From positions 186,001 through 250,000 of the forward strand of contig NZ_JACHHG010000006.1 in assembly GCF_014202645.1 (NCBI RefSeq): a stretch of DNA of 64,000 nucleotides. The letters are read 5' to 3'. Of this stretch, positions 20,487 through 28,674 are shown in pieces. Both the position numbers and the translations under genes were made by a program. Positions within the stretch are counted from its first letter, which is position 1; every line of letters starts with the position of its first letter. The notes under the pieces are model-generated. The model did not search any database. It was not told where the DNA came from and saw only the letters and a list, made by a program, of their open reading frames with translations. The DNA comes from Deinobacterium chartae (GTDB taxonomy: Bacteria; Deinococcota; Deinococci; Deinococcales; Deinococcaceae).

Positions 20487-21674
20487 TCAGTTGAGGCGCG
20501 GGTCCGAGGGATGCACCGCGTACACCGCCCCCCAGGGGCGGTACACCGACTTGATCTGGTCCTTGCGTACCTCGCCGCCGGGCATCCGCACGCTGCGGCG
20601 GATCACCGAGGTCACTCCGCGCGCAGCGACGTCCACCTGGCGCTGCCCGCCGGGACGAACCGACGGATCGGCGGTGTAGCTCGGGGCCGCTGCCGGGCGC
20701 TCGTCGCTGAGCATCGGCTGGGACACCGCTACCTCGCGTTCGTTGCGGGGACCGAACAGGTCAAAGCGCAGGGTCTGTGCGGCCGTGTCCCAGCTGGCCT
20801 GAACGTACAGGGTACCGCCCGAGTCGTTTTTGAATTTGAGGTTCTTGTACGGCGCGTACACGGTGGCCTCGTACCCCACGGGGTCGTAGTACGTCACGCG
20901 GTGCGAGTGGGCGTGTCGCTCGGTGATCGGCAGTCCCGCCTGATAAGCGGCCCGGAAGAGCGTGGTGGAGACCTGACAGACGCCGCCACCGTCCTCGAGG
21001 ACCAGCGTTCCGCCCGAGATCACGTAGCCGGGCACGAAACCGTTTGCCCGGGTGGTCGGGCCCAGCCGCCGGTTGAAATCGTACTCCTCGCCGTCTTCGA
21101 GGTAGTCACCCGAGAGTTTCTGCGCGCCCACCACGATGTTCTTGACCCGAAAGGGCGGGCTGCCCCGGAAACTCGAGGAGCCGCCGCCGAAGTGGTAAAG
21201 GATGCCCCGCTCGGCGAAGTCGCGCACCGAGCGGCCCGGTTCGGTACGGCGCAGCCGCACCCGCGCCGAATTGCGGCCCGAGGCGAAGGCTGTGCGCAGG
21301 GCCGCCTCGGTGGCGTCGCGGTCCACCGTCCAGCCGCTCTGCTGCGTGGCGATCCAGCGCCCCTGCACGTTGCGCCACACGGCGTCCTGGGGCGTGCGCC
21401 GCTCGAGTTGCCGGAAAATGCGCTCGAGCTCGGGACGCAGGGCAGCAGAGATCTTGTTGTAGCTGCGGCTGCGGGCCACCGCCTGCGGATCGAGCGCGAA
21501 GTTCTTGGCGATCACCACCGTCTCGAGCTGACCCGAGCGGATGCGCGGTTCGGAAGTGCGCAGTTCCAGGGTGAACCTGGGGAGGTCCGGTTTGCGGGCT
21601 GCGTCCGGCTCTTCCTGCGCCGCCGCCACGACCGCGAGTAACGCGGTGACCAGGGGAAGGAAAGCAAGTCGCAT
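20487..21674 (-). CDS. VanW family protein
   Basis: A 395-residue exported protein. The signal peptide MRLAFLPLVTALLAVVAAAQ is followed by a putative peptidoglycan-binding region (about residues 30-190). The VanW domain (about 195-340) includes VPGYVISGGTLVLEDGGGVCQVSTTLFRAAYQAGLPITER, HAHSHRVTYYDPVGYEATVY and GGTLYVQASWD. A G5-like C-terminal stretch contains RSVRMPGGEVRKDQIKSVY. VanW was named from vancomycin-resistance clusters, but the domain is widespread and its biochemical role is unknown; location in the cell envelope is the likely setting. It is transcribed alone. Confidence 0.9.
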   Translation of the reverse strand: MRLAFLPLVTALLAVVAAAQEEPDAARKPDLPRFTLELRTSEPRIRSGQLETVVIAKNFALDPQAVARSRSYNKISAALRPELERIFRQLERRTPQDAVWRNVQGRWIATQQSGWTVDRDATEAALRTAFASGRNSARVRLRRTEPGRSVRDFAERGILYHFGGGSSSFRGSPPFRVKNIVVGAQKLSGDYLEDGEEYDFNRRLGPTTRANGFVPGYVISGGTLVLEDGGGVCQVSTTLFRAAYQAGLPITERHAHSHRVTYYDPVGYEATVYAPYKNLKFKNDSGGTLYVQASWDTAAQTLRFDLFGPRNEREVAVSQPMLSDERPAAAPSYTADPSVRPGGQRQVDVAARGVTSVIRRSVRMPGGEVRKDQIKSVYRPWGAVYAVHPSDPRLN

Positions 21675-21848
21675 GCCTCGAGTTTAAAAGGCCAGGCGAA
21701 TGGTTCGGCACTGGCTCAAGCCTCCTGAAAGGTCCGGTCAAGAAGCGTTCAAGCCGCTGTTCATACCGCGTCAGACGCGGGCAACATCGGCCTGATCCCC
21801 TCCGGCCTTCGACTCCCCGCATCGCCCGGGCACGCGTTAAGCTGGGAC

Positions 21849-23045
21849 ATGCGCGAAGCTTTTGCTCCTCTGGCCAGCGAACTGGCCTACCTCGACAACG
21901 CCGCCGGTTCTTTTCTGCCGCGCCACGCCACCGACGCCATCAGCGCCTTTCTGAGCCGCTACGGCGGCGTGAACATCAAGCAGGCCTTCGCGCTGTCTCG
22001 CGAGGTCACCGAACTCAAGGACCGTGCCCGCGCCGCGAGTGCCACCTTCTTCAACGCCAGCCCGCAGGAGGTGGTCATCGGGCCGTCCTCCACGGCCCTC
22101 AACTTCGCCCTGGCCCGCGCGCTCTCCCGCCGCTTCGGGCCCGGAGACGAGATCATCGTGTCCGAACTCGAGCACGAGTCGAACGTGAGCCCCTGGCGCG
22201 GCCTCGAGCGTCAGGGCGTGCAGCTGCGGATCTGGCGCGCCCGCTGGCCCGAGGGGCGGCTGGACCTGGCGGACCTGGGGGCGATGCTCTCCGAGCGCAC
22301 CCGCATGGTCGCGCTGTGCGCGGCGGCCAACTCGGTGGGCAGCACCCCGGACGTGGCCGGCGCAGCGCGGCTGGCGCGCGCGGCCGGTGCATGGACCTTC
22401 GTGGACGCGGTGCACCACGCCCCGCACCACCTGCCCGACGTGCAGGCTTGGGGCGTAGACTTCGCGGTGATGAGCCCGTACAAGGTCTTCGGCCCGCACC
22501 TGGGGCTGATGTACATCTCCCGGCAGCACCTCGCGGCCCTGGACTCGGACCGGTTGTACTTCCTGCCCGACGATGAGCCGGTGAAGTTCGAGCCGGGTAC
22601 TGCGCAGCACGAGCTGCTGGCGGGCTGGCTGGGCAGCTTGGAGTACCTGTGCGAACTGGGCGGCGGCGGGTTCTCGCGCACCACCCTCGAGGCCGCCTAC
22701 CGCGAGATCGAGCGCCTCGAGGCTCCGGTAACCCGCCGCCTGATCGAAGGGCTGTGCGAGCTGCCGCAGGTGACCTTGTACGGCGAGCCCGGACTGCAGG
22801 GCCGGGTAGGTACGGCCTGCTTCAACGTGGCCGGGTTGAGCCCGCAGCAGGTGGCCGAGCGGCTGGCCGAACAGAACGTGGCGGTCGCGGCCGGTCACTA
22901 CTACGCGATGCTGCCGATGCAGGCCCTGGGCCTGCTGCCGGACGGCGCGGTGCGCGCGTCGGTCGCGCACTACACCCGCCTCGAGGACGTGGAACGCCTG
23001 CTGCAGGTGGTGGCCGGGTTGGGCGCTCCCGCCGTGGCGCGCTGA
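21849..23045 (+). CDS. Class V aminotransferase, cysteine desulfurase-like
   Basis: A 398-residue PLP enzyme of fold type I. It begins LASELAYLDNAAGSFLPRHATDAI. The PLP lysine lies in FAVMSPYKVFGPHLGLMYI (about residue 212), preceded by ATFFNASPQEVVIGPSSTALNFAL, ELEHESNVSPWRGLE and FVDAVHHAPHHLPDVQ. These features match the cysteine-desulfurase-like subfamily, with SPYK in place of the usual SxHK. No cysteine is visible at the usual mobile-loop position, so sulfur transfer is not certain. TAAGCT ends five nt before the ATG, consistent with a leaderless transcript. Confidence 0.88.
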   Translation: MREAFAPLASELAYLDNAAGSFLPRHATDAISAFLSRYGGVNIKQAFALSREVTELKDRARAASATFFNASPQEVVIGPSSTALNFALARALSRRFGPGDEIIVSELEHESNVSPWRGLERQGVQLRIWRARWPEGRLDLADLGAMLSERTRMVALCAAANSVGSTPDVAGAARLARAAGAWTFVDAVHHAPHHLPDVQAWGVDFAVMSPYKVFGPHLGLMYISRQHLAALDSDRLYFLPDDEPVKFEPGTAQHELLAGWLGSLEYLCELGGGGFSRTTLEAAYREIERLEAPVTRRLIEGLCELPQVTLYGEPGLQGRVGTACFNVAGLSPQQVAERLAEQNVAVAAGHYYAMLPMQALGLLPDGAVRASVAHYTRLEDVERLLQVVAGLGAPAVAR

Positions 23046-23047
23046 GC

Positions 23048-23092
23048 CAGGCGGCCCCGGATCGCAGCTTCCGAGCGCTCCGGGGCCGCCTG
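23048..23092. terminator. Convergent terminator
   Basis: A 14-bp perfect stem (23048-23061 with 23079-23092) and a 17-nt loop lie between the aminotransferase gene and the leftward small membrane protein gene. Confidence 0.7.
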
Positions 23093-23111
23093 GAGCGCTC
23101 CGAGCTCGGGC

Positions 23112-23270
23112 TCAGCCGCCCACTGGCCCGGCCGAAGGCAGCCACCGCTCGTCGGGTCCGTCGTCCGAGTCGCTGGGTACAGGCTCGGCTCGGCGCAGCC
23201 ACACGGCGACGCCGAGCACCGCGAAAATAAGGACTTGTAACCCGAGGTACGCCCACACAATGGTCAACAT
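23112..23270 (-). CDS. Small single-pass membrane protein
   Basis: A 52-residue frame: one transmembrane helix (LTIVWAYLGLQVLIFAVLGVAVWLRR) followed by an acidic, proline-containing cytoplasmic tail. The ATG is preceded by GTGAGGGG, and a TACACT -10-like box lies further upstream. It sits alone between convergent and divergent neighbours. Function unknown; codon use matches its surroundings, which supports a real gene. Confidence 0.55.
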   Translation of the reverse strand: MLTIVWAYLGLQVLIFAVLGVAVWLRRAEPVPSDSDDGPDERWLPSAGPVGG

Positions 23271-23391
23271 CTCACAACCCCTCACCGACTCTTGCTGAGA
23301 ACCGTGTGAAGACAGTGTAGCGCGTTTTGGGGATGAGAACGTTTCTCGAGCCACCAAATTCAAAAAGTCCGGCTGTATCGCCAGGTCGGGC

Positions 23392-24447
23392 TCACTTCCC
23401 CCCGCCACCGAGCGCCTCGAGGGCCGCGCGGGCGTTCACGATTCCCGCTCCGCAGGTCTTGTACGGCTGCAGCGCGTCGCACACGCCGCCCGGGAAGCGC
23501 GTGGCAGTGCGCTCGAGGATCGCCTTGACCTCGGTGGGGGTCAGGGTCGGCTTGAGGGCCAGCATCAGGCTGACCACCCCGCTGACCATGGGAGCTGCGA
23601 ACGAGGTGCCCGATGCCGAGGTATAGGTCGGACCAGCCCCGTAGTAGCTGGAGATCACGCCGCCACCGGGCGAGTGATCGCCGCCCGGCGCGGCCACGCT
23701 GACCGCCGGGCCATGGTTGGCATACGGTGCGCGCCGCCCCGCGCGGTCGGTGGCCGTCACGGTGATCACCCCACGGCAGCCCGCCGGAGTATAGCCGCGT
23801 GCGTCCGCGTCGTCGTTGGCGGCTCCGGCGACCACCACCACCCCGCGGGCCGCCACCTCGTCGAGCGCGGCCTGCACGCCCGGATCACAACCGGTCAGCG
23901 GAATGAAGTCCACGAACAAGCTGGCGTTGATGACCCGTGCAGGCGTGCGGTTCCGGGGCACCCCCGCCACCGGGATGCCCGCAGCCCAGCGCAGCGCGTC
24001 GGCAAAGTCGGCAGCACGGATCTGGCCGTTGCGATCGGCCACGCGCGCGTGCACGACGCGGGCGCGCCAGTTGGCCCCGGCCATCCCCCGACGGTCGTTG
24101 CCGCGCGCGGCGATCAGGCCGGCGACCTGGGTGCCGTGATAGGTGGCATCGCCCGGATCGCGCGGGTCCGGGTCGCGCCCGTCGCCGTCACCGGACACCT
24201 GCGGATCCGAGACAAAGTCATAACCGGGCAACTGGCGGCCCAGCAGTTCGTCGTGCGGCGTCTGCCCGGTATCGAGCACGGCCACGGTGGTCGAAAACGA
24301 CCCCTGGGTGATGGCCCAGGCTTCGGGCAGACGCAGCGTATTCCAGTACCACTGCTGCGCAAACAGCGGATCGTTCGGGACCAGAGGAGCCGGCGCGGCG
24401 GAGGTCAGCAGTGCGGTGGCCAGCAGGGAAAACACTCGGGCTTTCAT
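23392..24447 (-). CDS. S8 family serine peptidase (subtilisin-like), secreted
   Basis: A 351-residue exported subtilase. The signal peptide MKARVFSLLATALLTSAAPAPL is followed by PNDPLFAQQWYWNTLRLPEAW, the usual start of the mature domain. The catalytic triad is Asp in TTVAVLDTGQTPHDELLG, His in DATYHGTQVAGLIAARG and Ser in TSASGTSFAAPMVSGVVSLML. The oxyanion region is VVVVAGAANDDADARGYTPA, where the usual Asn is replaced by the AAND context. The chain ends with GAGIVNARAALEALGGG. I took the start at the ATG that gives a clean signal peptide. There is little propeptide. Confidence 0.92.
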   Translation of the reverse strand: MKARVFSLLATALLTSAAPAPLVPNDPLFAQQWYWNTLRLPEAWAITQGSFSTTVAVLDTGQTPHDELLGRQLPGYDFVSDPQVSGDGDGRDPDPRDPGDATYHGTQVAGLIAARGNDRRGMAGANWRARVVHARVADRNGQIRAADFADALRWAAGIPVAGVPRNRTPARVINASLFVDFIPLTGCDPGVQAALDEVAARGVVVVAGAANDDADARGYTPAGCRGVITVTATDRAGRRAPYANHGPAVSVAAPGGDHSPGGGVISSYYGAGPTYTSASGTSFAAPMVSGVVSLMLALKPTLTPTEVKAILERTATRFPGGVCDALQPYKTCGAGIVNARAALEALGGGGK

Positions 24448-24791
24448 CTGGCTCCAGGCTACCCGGCGTGGCTGATCCGCGCATGACCCGTAAGAAACCG
24501 CCCCCGGCTTAGGCATCAGGAGCGGCTCGGTAGGGTTATGAACGACTCCCAGTGTAGACCCGCAGCGCCCCGAAACCGGTGACACCGCGCTAAAAGTCCG
24601 CTACGCGGCCCCTCACCGCCGCTTCAAGCTCGCCGCCGCGGCGCTCCCGGCTCAGGCCCGCGGGCGCGCCCGCCCAGTGCGATCTGCACCCCTGGCTCCC
24701 GCTTCGGCGAGGCGTCTTCAGCGATCCTGAAGCTTTCGTGGGCTGCCCGGCCCAGCGCACGGTCCTCAGCGCATCGGCGATAATGGCGCTC
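24448..24791. other. Intergenic region between divergent subtilase and ubiX genes
   Basis: About 344 bp with no supported gene. The right end holds the ubiX -10 box (GATAAT, 24779-24784). No strong repeat or RNA fold is seen in the GC-rich middle. Confidence 0.45.
24779..24784 (+). promoter_or_regulatory. -10 box of a leaderless promoter for ubiX
   Basis: GATAAT ends seven nt before the ATG at 24792. This spacing, shared with several other genes here, supports that ATG over the one at 24783. Confidence 0.6.
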
Positions 24792-25352
24792 ATGAGACTG
24801 GTCGTCGGCATCACCGGAGGCAGCGGCATTCCTTACGCCGTGGACCTGCTACAGACCCTGCGGGCCCTCGAGATCGAAACGCACCTGGTGATCTCCAAGG
24901 GGGCCGCCCGGGTTTACACCACCGAAGGACGCGGCCAACTGGCCGACCTCGAGGCGCTGGGCAGCACGCTGCACAGCGACGCGGACCTGGGGGCCAGCAT
25001 AGCCAGCGGCAGCTTCCGTACCAGCGGCATGATCATCGTGCCCTGCAGTTCCTCGACCCTGGCCAAGGTCGCCCTCGGCCTGGGCGACACCCTGATCACC
25101 CGCGCCGCGCACGTGACCCTCAAGGAACGCCGGCCGCTGGTACTGGTTCCCCGCGAAGCCCCCTACCCCCGCCCGATGCTGGAGAACATGCTGCGCGCCT
25201 TTGACGCCGGCGCAACCGTACTTCCCGCCAGCCCGGGCTTTTACCACACGCCCGAACGGGTCTCGGACCTGCTGGGCTTCGTGACCGCCCGCGTCCTGGA
25301 CCAGTTCGGGATCGAGAGCGGCCGTATGCGGCGCTGGGAGGGCAGCCGGTGA
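24792..25352 (+). CDS. ubiX: UbiX family flavin prenyltransferase
   Basis: UbiX/Pad1-type enzymes make the prenylated FMN cofactor used by UbiD decarboxylases. The 186-residue protein starts RLVVGITGGSGIPYAVDLLQ. It carries the family blocks THLVISKGAARVY, GSFRTSGMIIVPCSSSTLAKVALGLGDTLITRAAHVTLKERRPLVLVPREAPYPRPMLENM in successive segments, and FDAGATVLPASPGFYHTPE. The stop overlaps the ispD start as GTGA, placing it in one operon with two isoprenoid (MEP-pathway) genes. That placement suits an enzyme that consumes dimethylallyl phosphate. No ubiD is in the window. Confidence 0.93.
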   Translation: MRLVVGITGGSGIPYAVDLLQTLRALEIETHLVISKGAARVYTTEGRGQLADLEALGSTLHSDADLGASIASGSFRTSGMIIVPCSSSTLAKVALGLGDTLITRAAHVTLKERRPLVLVPREAPYPRPMLENMLRAFDAGATVLPASPGFYHTPERVSDLLGFVTARVLDQFGIESGRMRRWEGSR

Positions 25353-25993
25353 GCTGGGCCGCCCTGATTCCGGCGGCGGGCAGCGGCGAACGGCTGGGGC
25401 GCGGTCCCAAGGCGGCCGTAGCGGTCGGGGGACTCAGCTTGCTGCAGCGCGCGATTAAGACCCTGGCTCCGTTTGTGGACGAGGTGATCGTCGCCCTTCC
25501 GGCCGGTCTCGAGCTGGACGCCGAGGGCGCGCGCCGCATCGGGGGCGGCGCGACCCGGCAGCAGAGCGTGTTGCGGCTGCTCGAGGCGAGCACGGCCGAG
25601 CACGTGCTGATTCACGACGCCGCACGCCCCTTCGTGCCTGCCGAGGTGATCGTGCGTGTGAAAGCGGCGGTCCTCGAGACCGGAGCGGCCAGCGCGGCCC
25701 TTCCCTGCGCCGACACGCTGGTGCGCGAGGACGCCGGGACATACGGCGAAACCGTGGAACGCGCCGGAACCTGGGCGGTCCAGACCCCGCAGGGCTTCCG
25801 GCGCAGCGACCTGCTGGCCGCGCACCACGCCGCCCTCGCGGCAGGCTACCAGGCCACCGACGACGCCGGACTGCTGCGCCGCTGCGGCGGACAGGTCGCG
25901 CTGGTCATGGGCGACCCCCGGACCTTTAAGGTCACGACCCCGGGTGACCTCGCGCTCGCCGAGGCGCTCGCCGCCCGCTGGGAGGCACGGTGA
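25349..25993 (+). CDS. ispD: 2-C-methyl-D-erythritol 4-phosphate cytidylyltransferase
   Basis: The third enzyme of the MEP isoprenoid pathway; it joins CTP and MEP to give CDP-ME. The 214-residue chain has the nucleotide-binding start AALIPAAGSGERLGRGPKA, then GGATRQQSVLRLL, VLIHDAARPFVPAEVI, ALPCADTLVRED, TWAVQTPQGFRRSDLL and the C-terminal MGDPRTFKVTTPGDLALAEAL. The Gln usually found after PK is Ala here. It starts with GTG overlapping the ubiX stop, and ispE overlaps its own stop, so the three genes are translationally coupled. Confidence 0.95.
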   Translation: MSWAALIPAAGSGERLGRGPKAAVAVGGLSLLQRAIKTLAPFVDEVIVALPAGLELDAEGARRIGGGATRQQSVLRLLEASTAEHVLIHDAARPFVPAEVIVRVKAAVLETGAASAALPCADTLVREDAGTYGETVERAGTWAVQTPQGFRRSDLLAAHHAALAAGYQATDDAGLLRRCGGQVALVMGDPRTFKVTTPGDLALAEALAARWEAR

Positions 25994-26841
25994 GCGCCCC
26001 GATCCTGCGGCGGTTCGCACCCGCCAAGATCAACCTGGGGCTGGCGGTGACCGGGCGCCGGGCAGACGGTTATCACACGCTGCACACCCTGATGGTGCCG
26101 CTCGATGTCGGCGATCACCTCGAGGTCGAGGCGGCGGCGGGGCTGAGCCTCGAGGTGATGGGCGCGGACCTGCCCAGGGACCGCGGCAACCTGGTGTACC
26201 GCGCGGCCGAGGCCTACCTCGAGGCGGCCGGTCACCCCGGCGGAGCGGCGCTGCGGCTGATCAAGCGCCTGCCGCTGGCCTCGGGTCTGGGCGGCGGCTC
26301 GAGCGACGCGGCCGCCGCGCTGCTGGCCCTGGCCGAGCTGTACCCCACGGGCCCGGACCTGCCCGCCCTGGCCGCCCGCCTGGGCGCGGACGTGCCGTTT
26401 TTCCTGGTGGGCGGTCCCGCCCTGGCCCAGGGCATGGGCGAGATCCTGACGCCGCTGGAGTTGCCCCCCCTGCACGTGGTGCTGGTCAACTCGGGGGTGC
26501 AGGTGAGTGCCGCCGACGCCTACCGCTGGCGCAGCGGCGCGTTCGGGGATCCCCTGCACCTCGAGGCCTTGCTGGAGGCGCTGCACGCGGGCCGTGCACT
26601 GCCGTACCGCAACGACCTCGAGCCGGGGGTACGCGCCCGCCACCCCGAACTGGCGGCAGTCTTCGCTGCCCTCGAGGACAGCGGGCTGCACAGCCCGCTG
26701 CTGAGCGGCTCGGGGGGCACCTGCTTCGCGCTGGCCCGCACCCGCGAGGCGGCCCTGCAGGCCGCCGGGCATCTGGCCGAGGCCCATCCGGGGTGGTGGG
26801 TGCGGGCCGCGCGGGTGCACCCGGGTCCGGCGCGGACATGA
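25990..26841 (+). CDS. ispE: 4-diphosphocytidyl-2-C-methyl-D-erythritol kinase
   Basis: The GHMP kinase that phosphorylates CDP-ME, the fourth MEP-pathway step. The 283-residue length is standard. Motifs: FAPAKINLGLAVTGRRADGYH at the N-terminus, the ATP-binding glycine-rich loop LPLASGLGGGSSDAAAALL (about residues 93-111), LGADVPFFLVGGPALAQGMGE, and the C-terminal LLSGSGGTCFALA. It begins with GTG overlapping the ispD stop. A 22-bp perfect palindrome lies eight bases after the stop. Confidence 0.96.
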   Translation: MSAPILRRFAPAKINLGLAVTGRRADGYHTLHTLMVPLDVGDHLEVEAAAGLSLEVMGADLPRDRGNLVYRAAEAYLEAAGHPGGAALRLIKRLPLASGLGGGSSDAAAALLALAELYPTGPDLPALAARLGADVPFFLVGGPALAQGMGEILTPLELPPLHVVLVNSGVQVSAADAYRWRSGAFGDPLHLEALLEALHAGRALPYRNDLEPGVRARHPELAAVFAALEDSGLHSPLLSGSGGTCFALARTREAALQAAGHLAEAHPGWWVRAARVHPGPART

Positions 26842-26848
26842 AAACAAG

Positions 26849-26870
26849 AGGGGCCGCACGTGCGGCCCCT
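26849..26870. terminator. 22-bp perfect palindrome between convergent genes
   Basis: AGGGGCCGCAC/GTGCGGCCCCT without a loop lies between ispE and the leftward stalk-domain gene. Confidence 0.7.
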
Positions 26871-26884
26871 AAACGCAGCGCAGC

Positions 26885-28588
26885 TCAGCGCCGGATCAGG
26901 CGGTACTCGGTCGGGCGGTAGAACACCAGCTGTACCGGCAGGTTCGACCCGCTGGCCGGCACGAAGATCAGGCGCTGCGTGGCCGAGGCCGAGCGCAAGA
27001 AGATGGCCGGCTGATCGGGCTGGGTGAGTACCCCCGAGGCGGGCAGGCGCACCACGCTGTCCCGGTTCTTGGTCAAGTCGGTGGTCAAAACGGCCCCCTT
27101 GTACAGGCCGCCGCGCGGCGCCAAGGCCGCGACCACACCGTTGGCTCCCTGCAAGACGATCTCGTACAGCACACCGTAATTCCCCGCCAGACGCACCGGC
27201 TGGCGGGTGATCGCATCCACCCCGCTGAGCGCCGGATCGGTCAGGCCGTCGCCCACGGTCAGGCGCAGCGGCAGGGTTCCGCCCACGTTCACGGTCAGGC
27301 GGCGGTTTGCGCCCGGGAACGTGCCGCGCACGTGACGGCCGTCGGGCGGCAGCACCGGCAGCTGGGTCAGCAGCGCAGCGCTGGGCAGCAGGCCCTCCTC
27401 GAGGAACATGAAGGTCACCTGGGCGCGGCCGCTGGCCTCGAGGTCGCTCATCATGTTGACGCCGCTGCCGTGCGGCAGTACCGGCGACGAATAGAACGCC
27501 ACCGACTCGCCGGGCTGCAGGGTAAGGCTGGGCTGAGCGCGGCTGGCGAAGTAGTCGAGCAGCGTCACCTGACCCAGCGTGCCCTCCACCCGGGTAGGAG
27601 CGGTCTCGCCGTGACGCAACATGCGCACGGTGATCGGGAAGGCCTCGAGGTTGCGCACCATCACGTGCAACCGCGCAGGACGCCCCAGACCGTTGATGTG
27701 GTAGGCCAGCAGCCGGGCCGATCCGGACACGCTGTCCTCGTACAGCACACCGCTCTGGTTGGGCACTTCGGGCGAATCGGAAAACAGCAGCGGGGTGGCG
27801 TCTGGCAGGCTCACCACCGGGGTGGCCGTCGGGTAGGCCATCAGGCCCGGATCCGGAAAGGACTCACCGACCTCCGCGTGGCGCAGCGCGTAATCACGCG
27901 GGGTCGCCACCACTTCCTCGGTCACGGTGATGGTGCGACTGAACGGAGTGCTGACCTGGCCGTGCGCGTTGACCGCCTGCAGGGTCAGGGTGTACTCGCC
28001 GGGCTTGAAGTAAGCGCTCTGCCTGCCGGTCCAGCGCCGGGCCACGATGTCCGCTCCCAGCGGGTCAAAGGAGTACTCGGTGATGATGACCGGCTCGCCC
28101 TGCGCGTACACCGCCTTGTCGGTCGAGAAACGCGCCTGCGGCAGGGACGGGTTCACGTCGGGCAGGCTGGGCACGGTCAGGACCAGCGTCTTGCCCCCCT
28201 CGGCCACGCTGAGCGTGCCACGCAGCGCATCGGCGATCAGGCGAGCGCTCACGAAGGTCTGGCCCTCGAGGTTGGCAAAGCTGCTGTCCGGGTCCTGAGC
28301 AGCGCCACGCAGGGTGACGGTCCGGCGGGAAGGATACAGCTCGAGCTCCCCCAGGCGGAAGCCGCCCGGCAGCGTCACCAGGTTCTGCGACAACAGCGCG
28401 GCGGTCTCGCGCAGAGGCAGCATGGTTCGGCCCTGCACCACCCGCGGCGGTGAGGTCAGGGTCCTCGAGGCTCCGTTGAGGTAGGCGGTCTGCTGGTCAA
28501 CGACCACGGTCAGCTGTTGGGCTCCCAACCGCTGCGCGGCAGCACCGAGAAAAGCGAACAGCGTGAGAAAAACGGCTAGAAAACGCAC
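26885..28588 (-). CDS. Secreted protein with copper amine oxidase N-terminal-like (stalk) domain
   Basis: A 567-residue exported protein. A signal peptide (RFLAVFLTLFAFLGAAA) precedes a domain of the copper amine oxidase N-terminal fold: LTVVVDQQTAYLNGASRTLTSPPRVVQGRTMLPLRETAALL, then FVSARLIADAL, in consecutive segments to about residue 140. A PKD/Ig-like segment follows (EYSFDPLGADIVARRW, GEYTLTLQAVNAHGQV), then about 330 beta-rich residues I cannot assign. No catalytic site is visible, so a structural envelope or cell-surface role is likely. It starts with GTG six bases after a TATACT box. Confidence 0.75.
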   Translation of the reverse strand: MRFLAVFLTLFAFLGAAAQRLGAQQLTVVVDQQTAYLNGASRTLTSPPRVVQGRTMLPLRETAALLSQNLVTLPGGFRLGELELYPSRRTVTLRGAAQDPDSSFANLEGQTFVSARLIADALRGTLSVAEGGKTLVLTVPSLPDVNPSLPQARFSTDKAVYAQGEPVIITEYSFDPLGADIVARRWTGRQSAYFKPGEYTLTLQAVNAHGQVSTPFSRTITVTEEVVATPRDYALRHAEVGESFPDPGLMAYPTATPVVSLPDATPLLFSDSPEVPNQSGVLYEDSVSGSARLLAYHINGLGRPARLHVMVRNLEAFPITVRMLRHGETAPTRVEGTLGQVTLLDYFASRAQPSLTLQPGESVAFYSSPVLPHGSGVNMMSDLEASGRAQVTFMFLEEGLLPSAALLTQLPVLPPDGRHVRGTFPGANRRLTVNVGGTLPLRLTVGDGLTDPALSGVDAITRQPVRLAGNYGVLYEIVLQGANGVVAALAPRGGLYKGAVLTTDLTKNRDSVVRLPASGVLTQPDQPAIFLRSASATQRLIFVPASGSNLPVQLVFYRPTEYRLIRR

Positions 28589-28594
28589 CTTGCC

Positions 28595-28600
28595 AGTATA
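28595..28600 (-). promoter_or_regulatory. -10 box of a leaderless promoter for the stalk-domain protein gene
   Basis: TATACT on the minus strand ends six nt before the GTG start at 28588. Confidence 0.6.
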
Positions 28601-28608
28601 GCCACAGC

Positions 28609-28653
28609 AAACGCTCAGCGGCCCAGTGCGGGAGCGCTGAGCGCTGAGCGTTT
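28609..28653 (-). terminator. Inverted repeat after the TPR membrane protein gene
   Basis: AAACGCTCAGCG (28609-28620) pairs with CGCTGAGCGTTT (28642-28653) around a 21-nt spacer. CTGAGCG and CTGAGCGTTTCT are also repeated directly nearby. It is placed as a terminator for the leftward gene ending at 28675. Confidence 0.5.
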
Positions 28654-28674
28654 CTTAAAGTTTCTGAGCGTTTC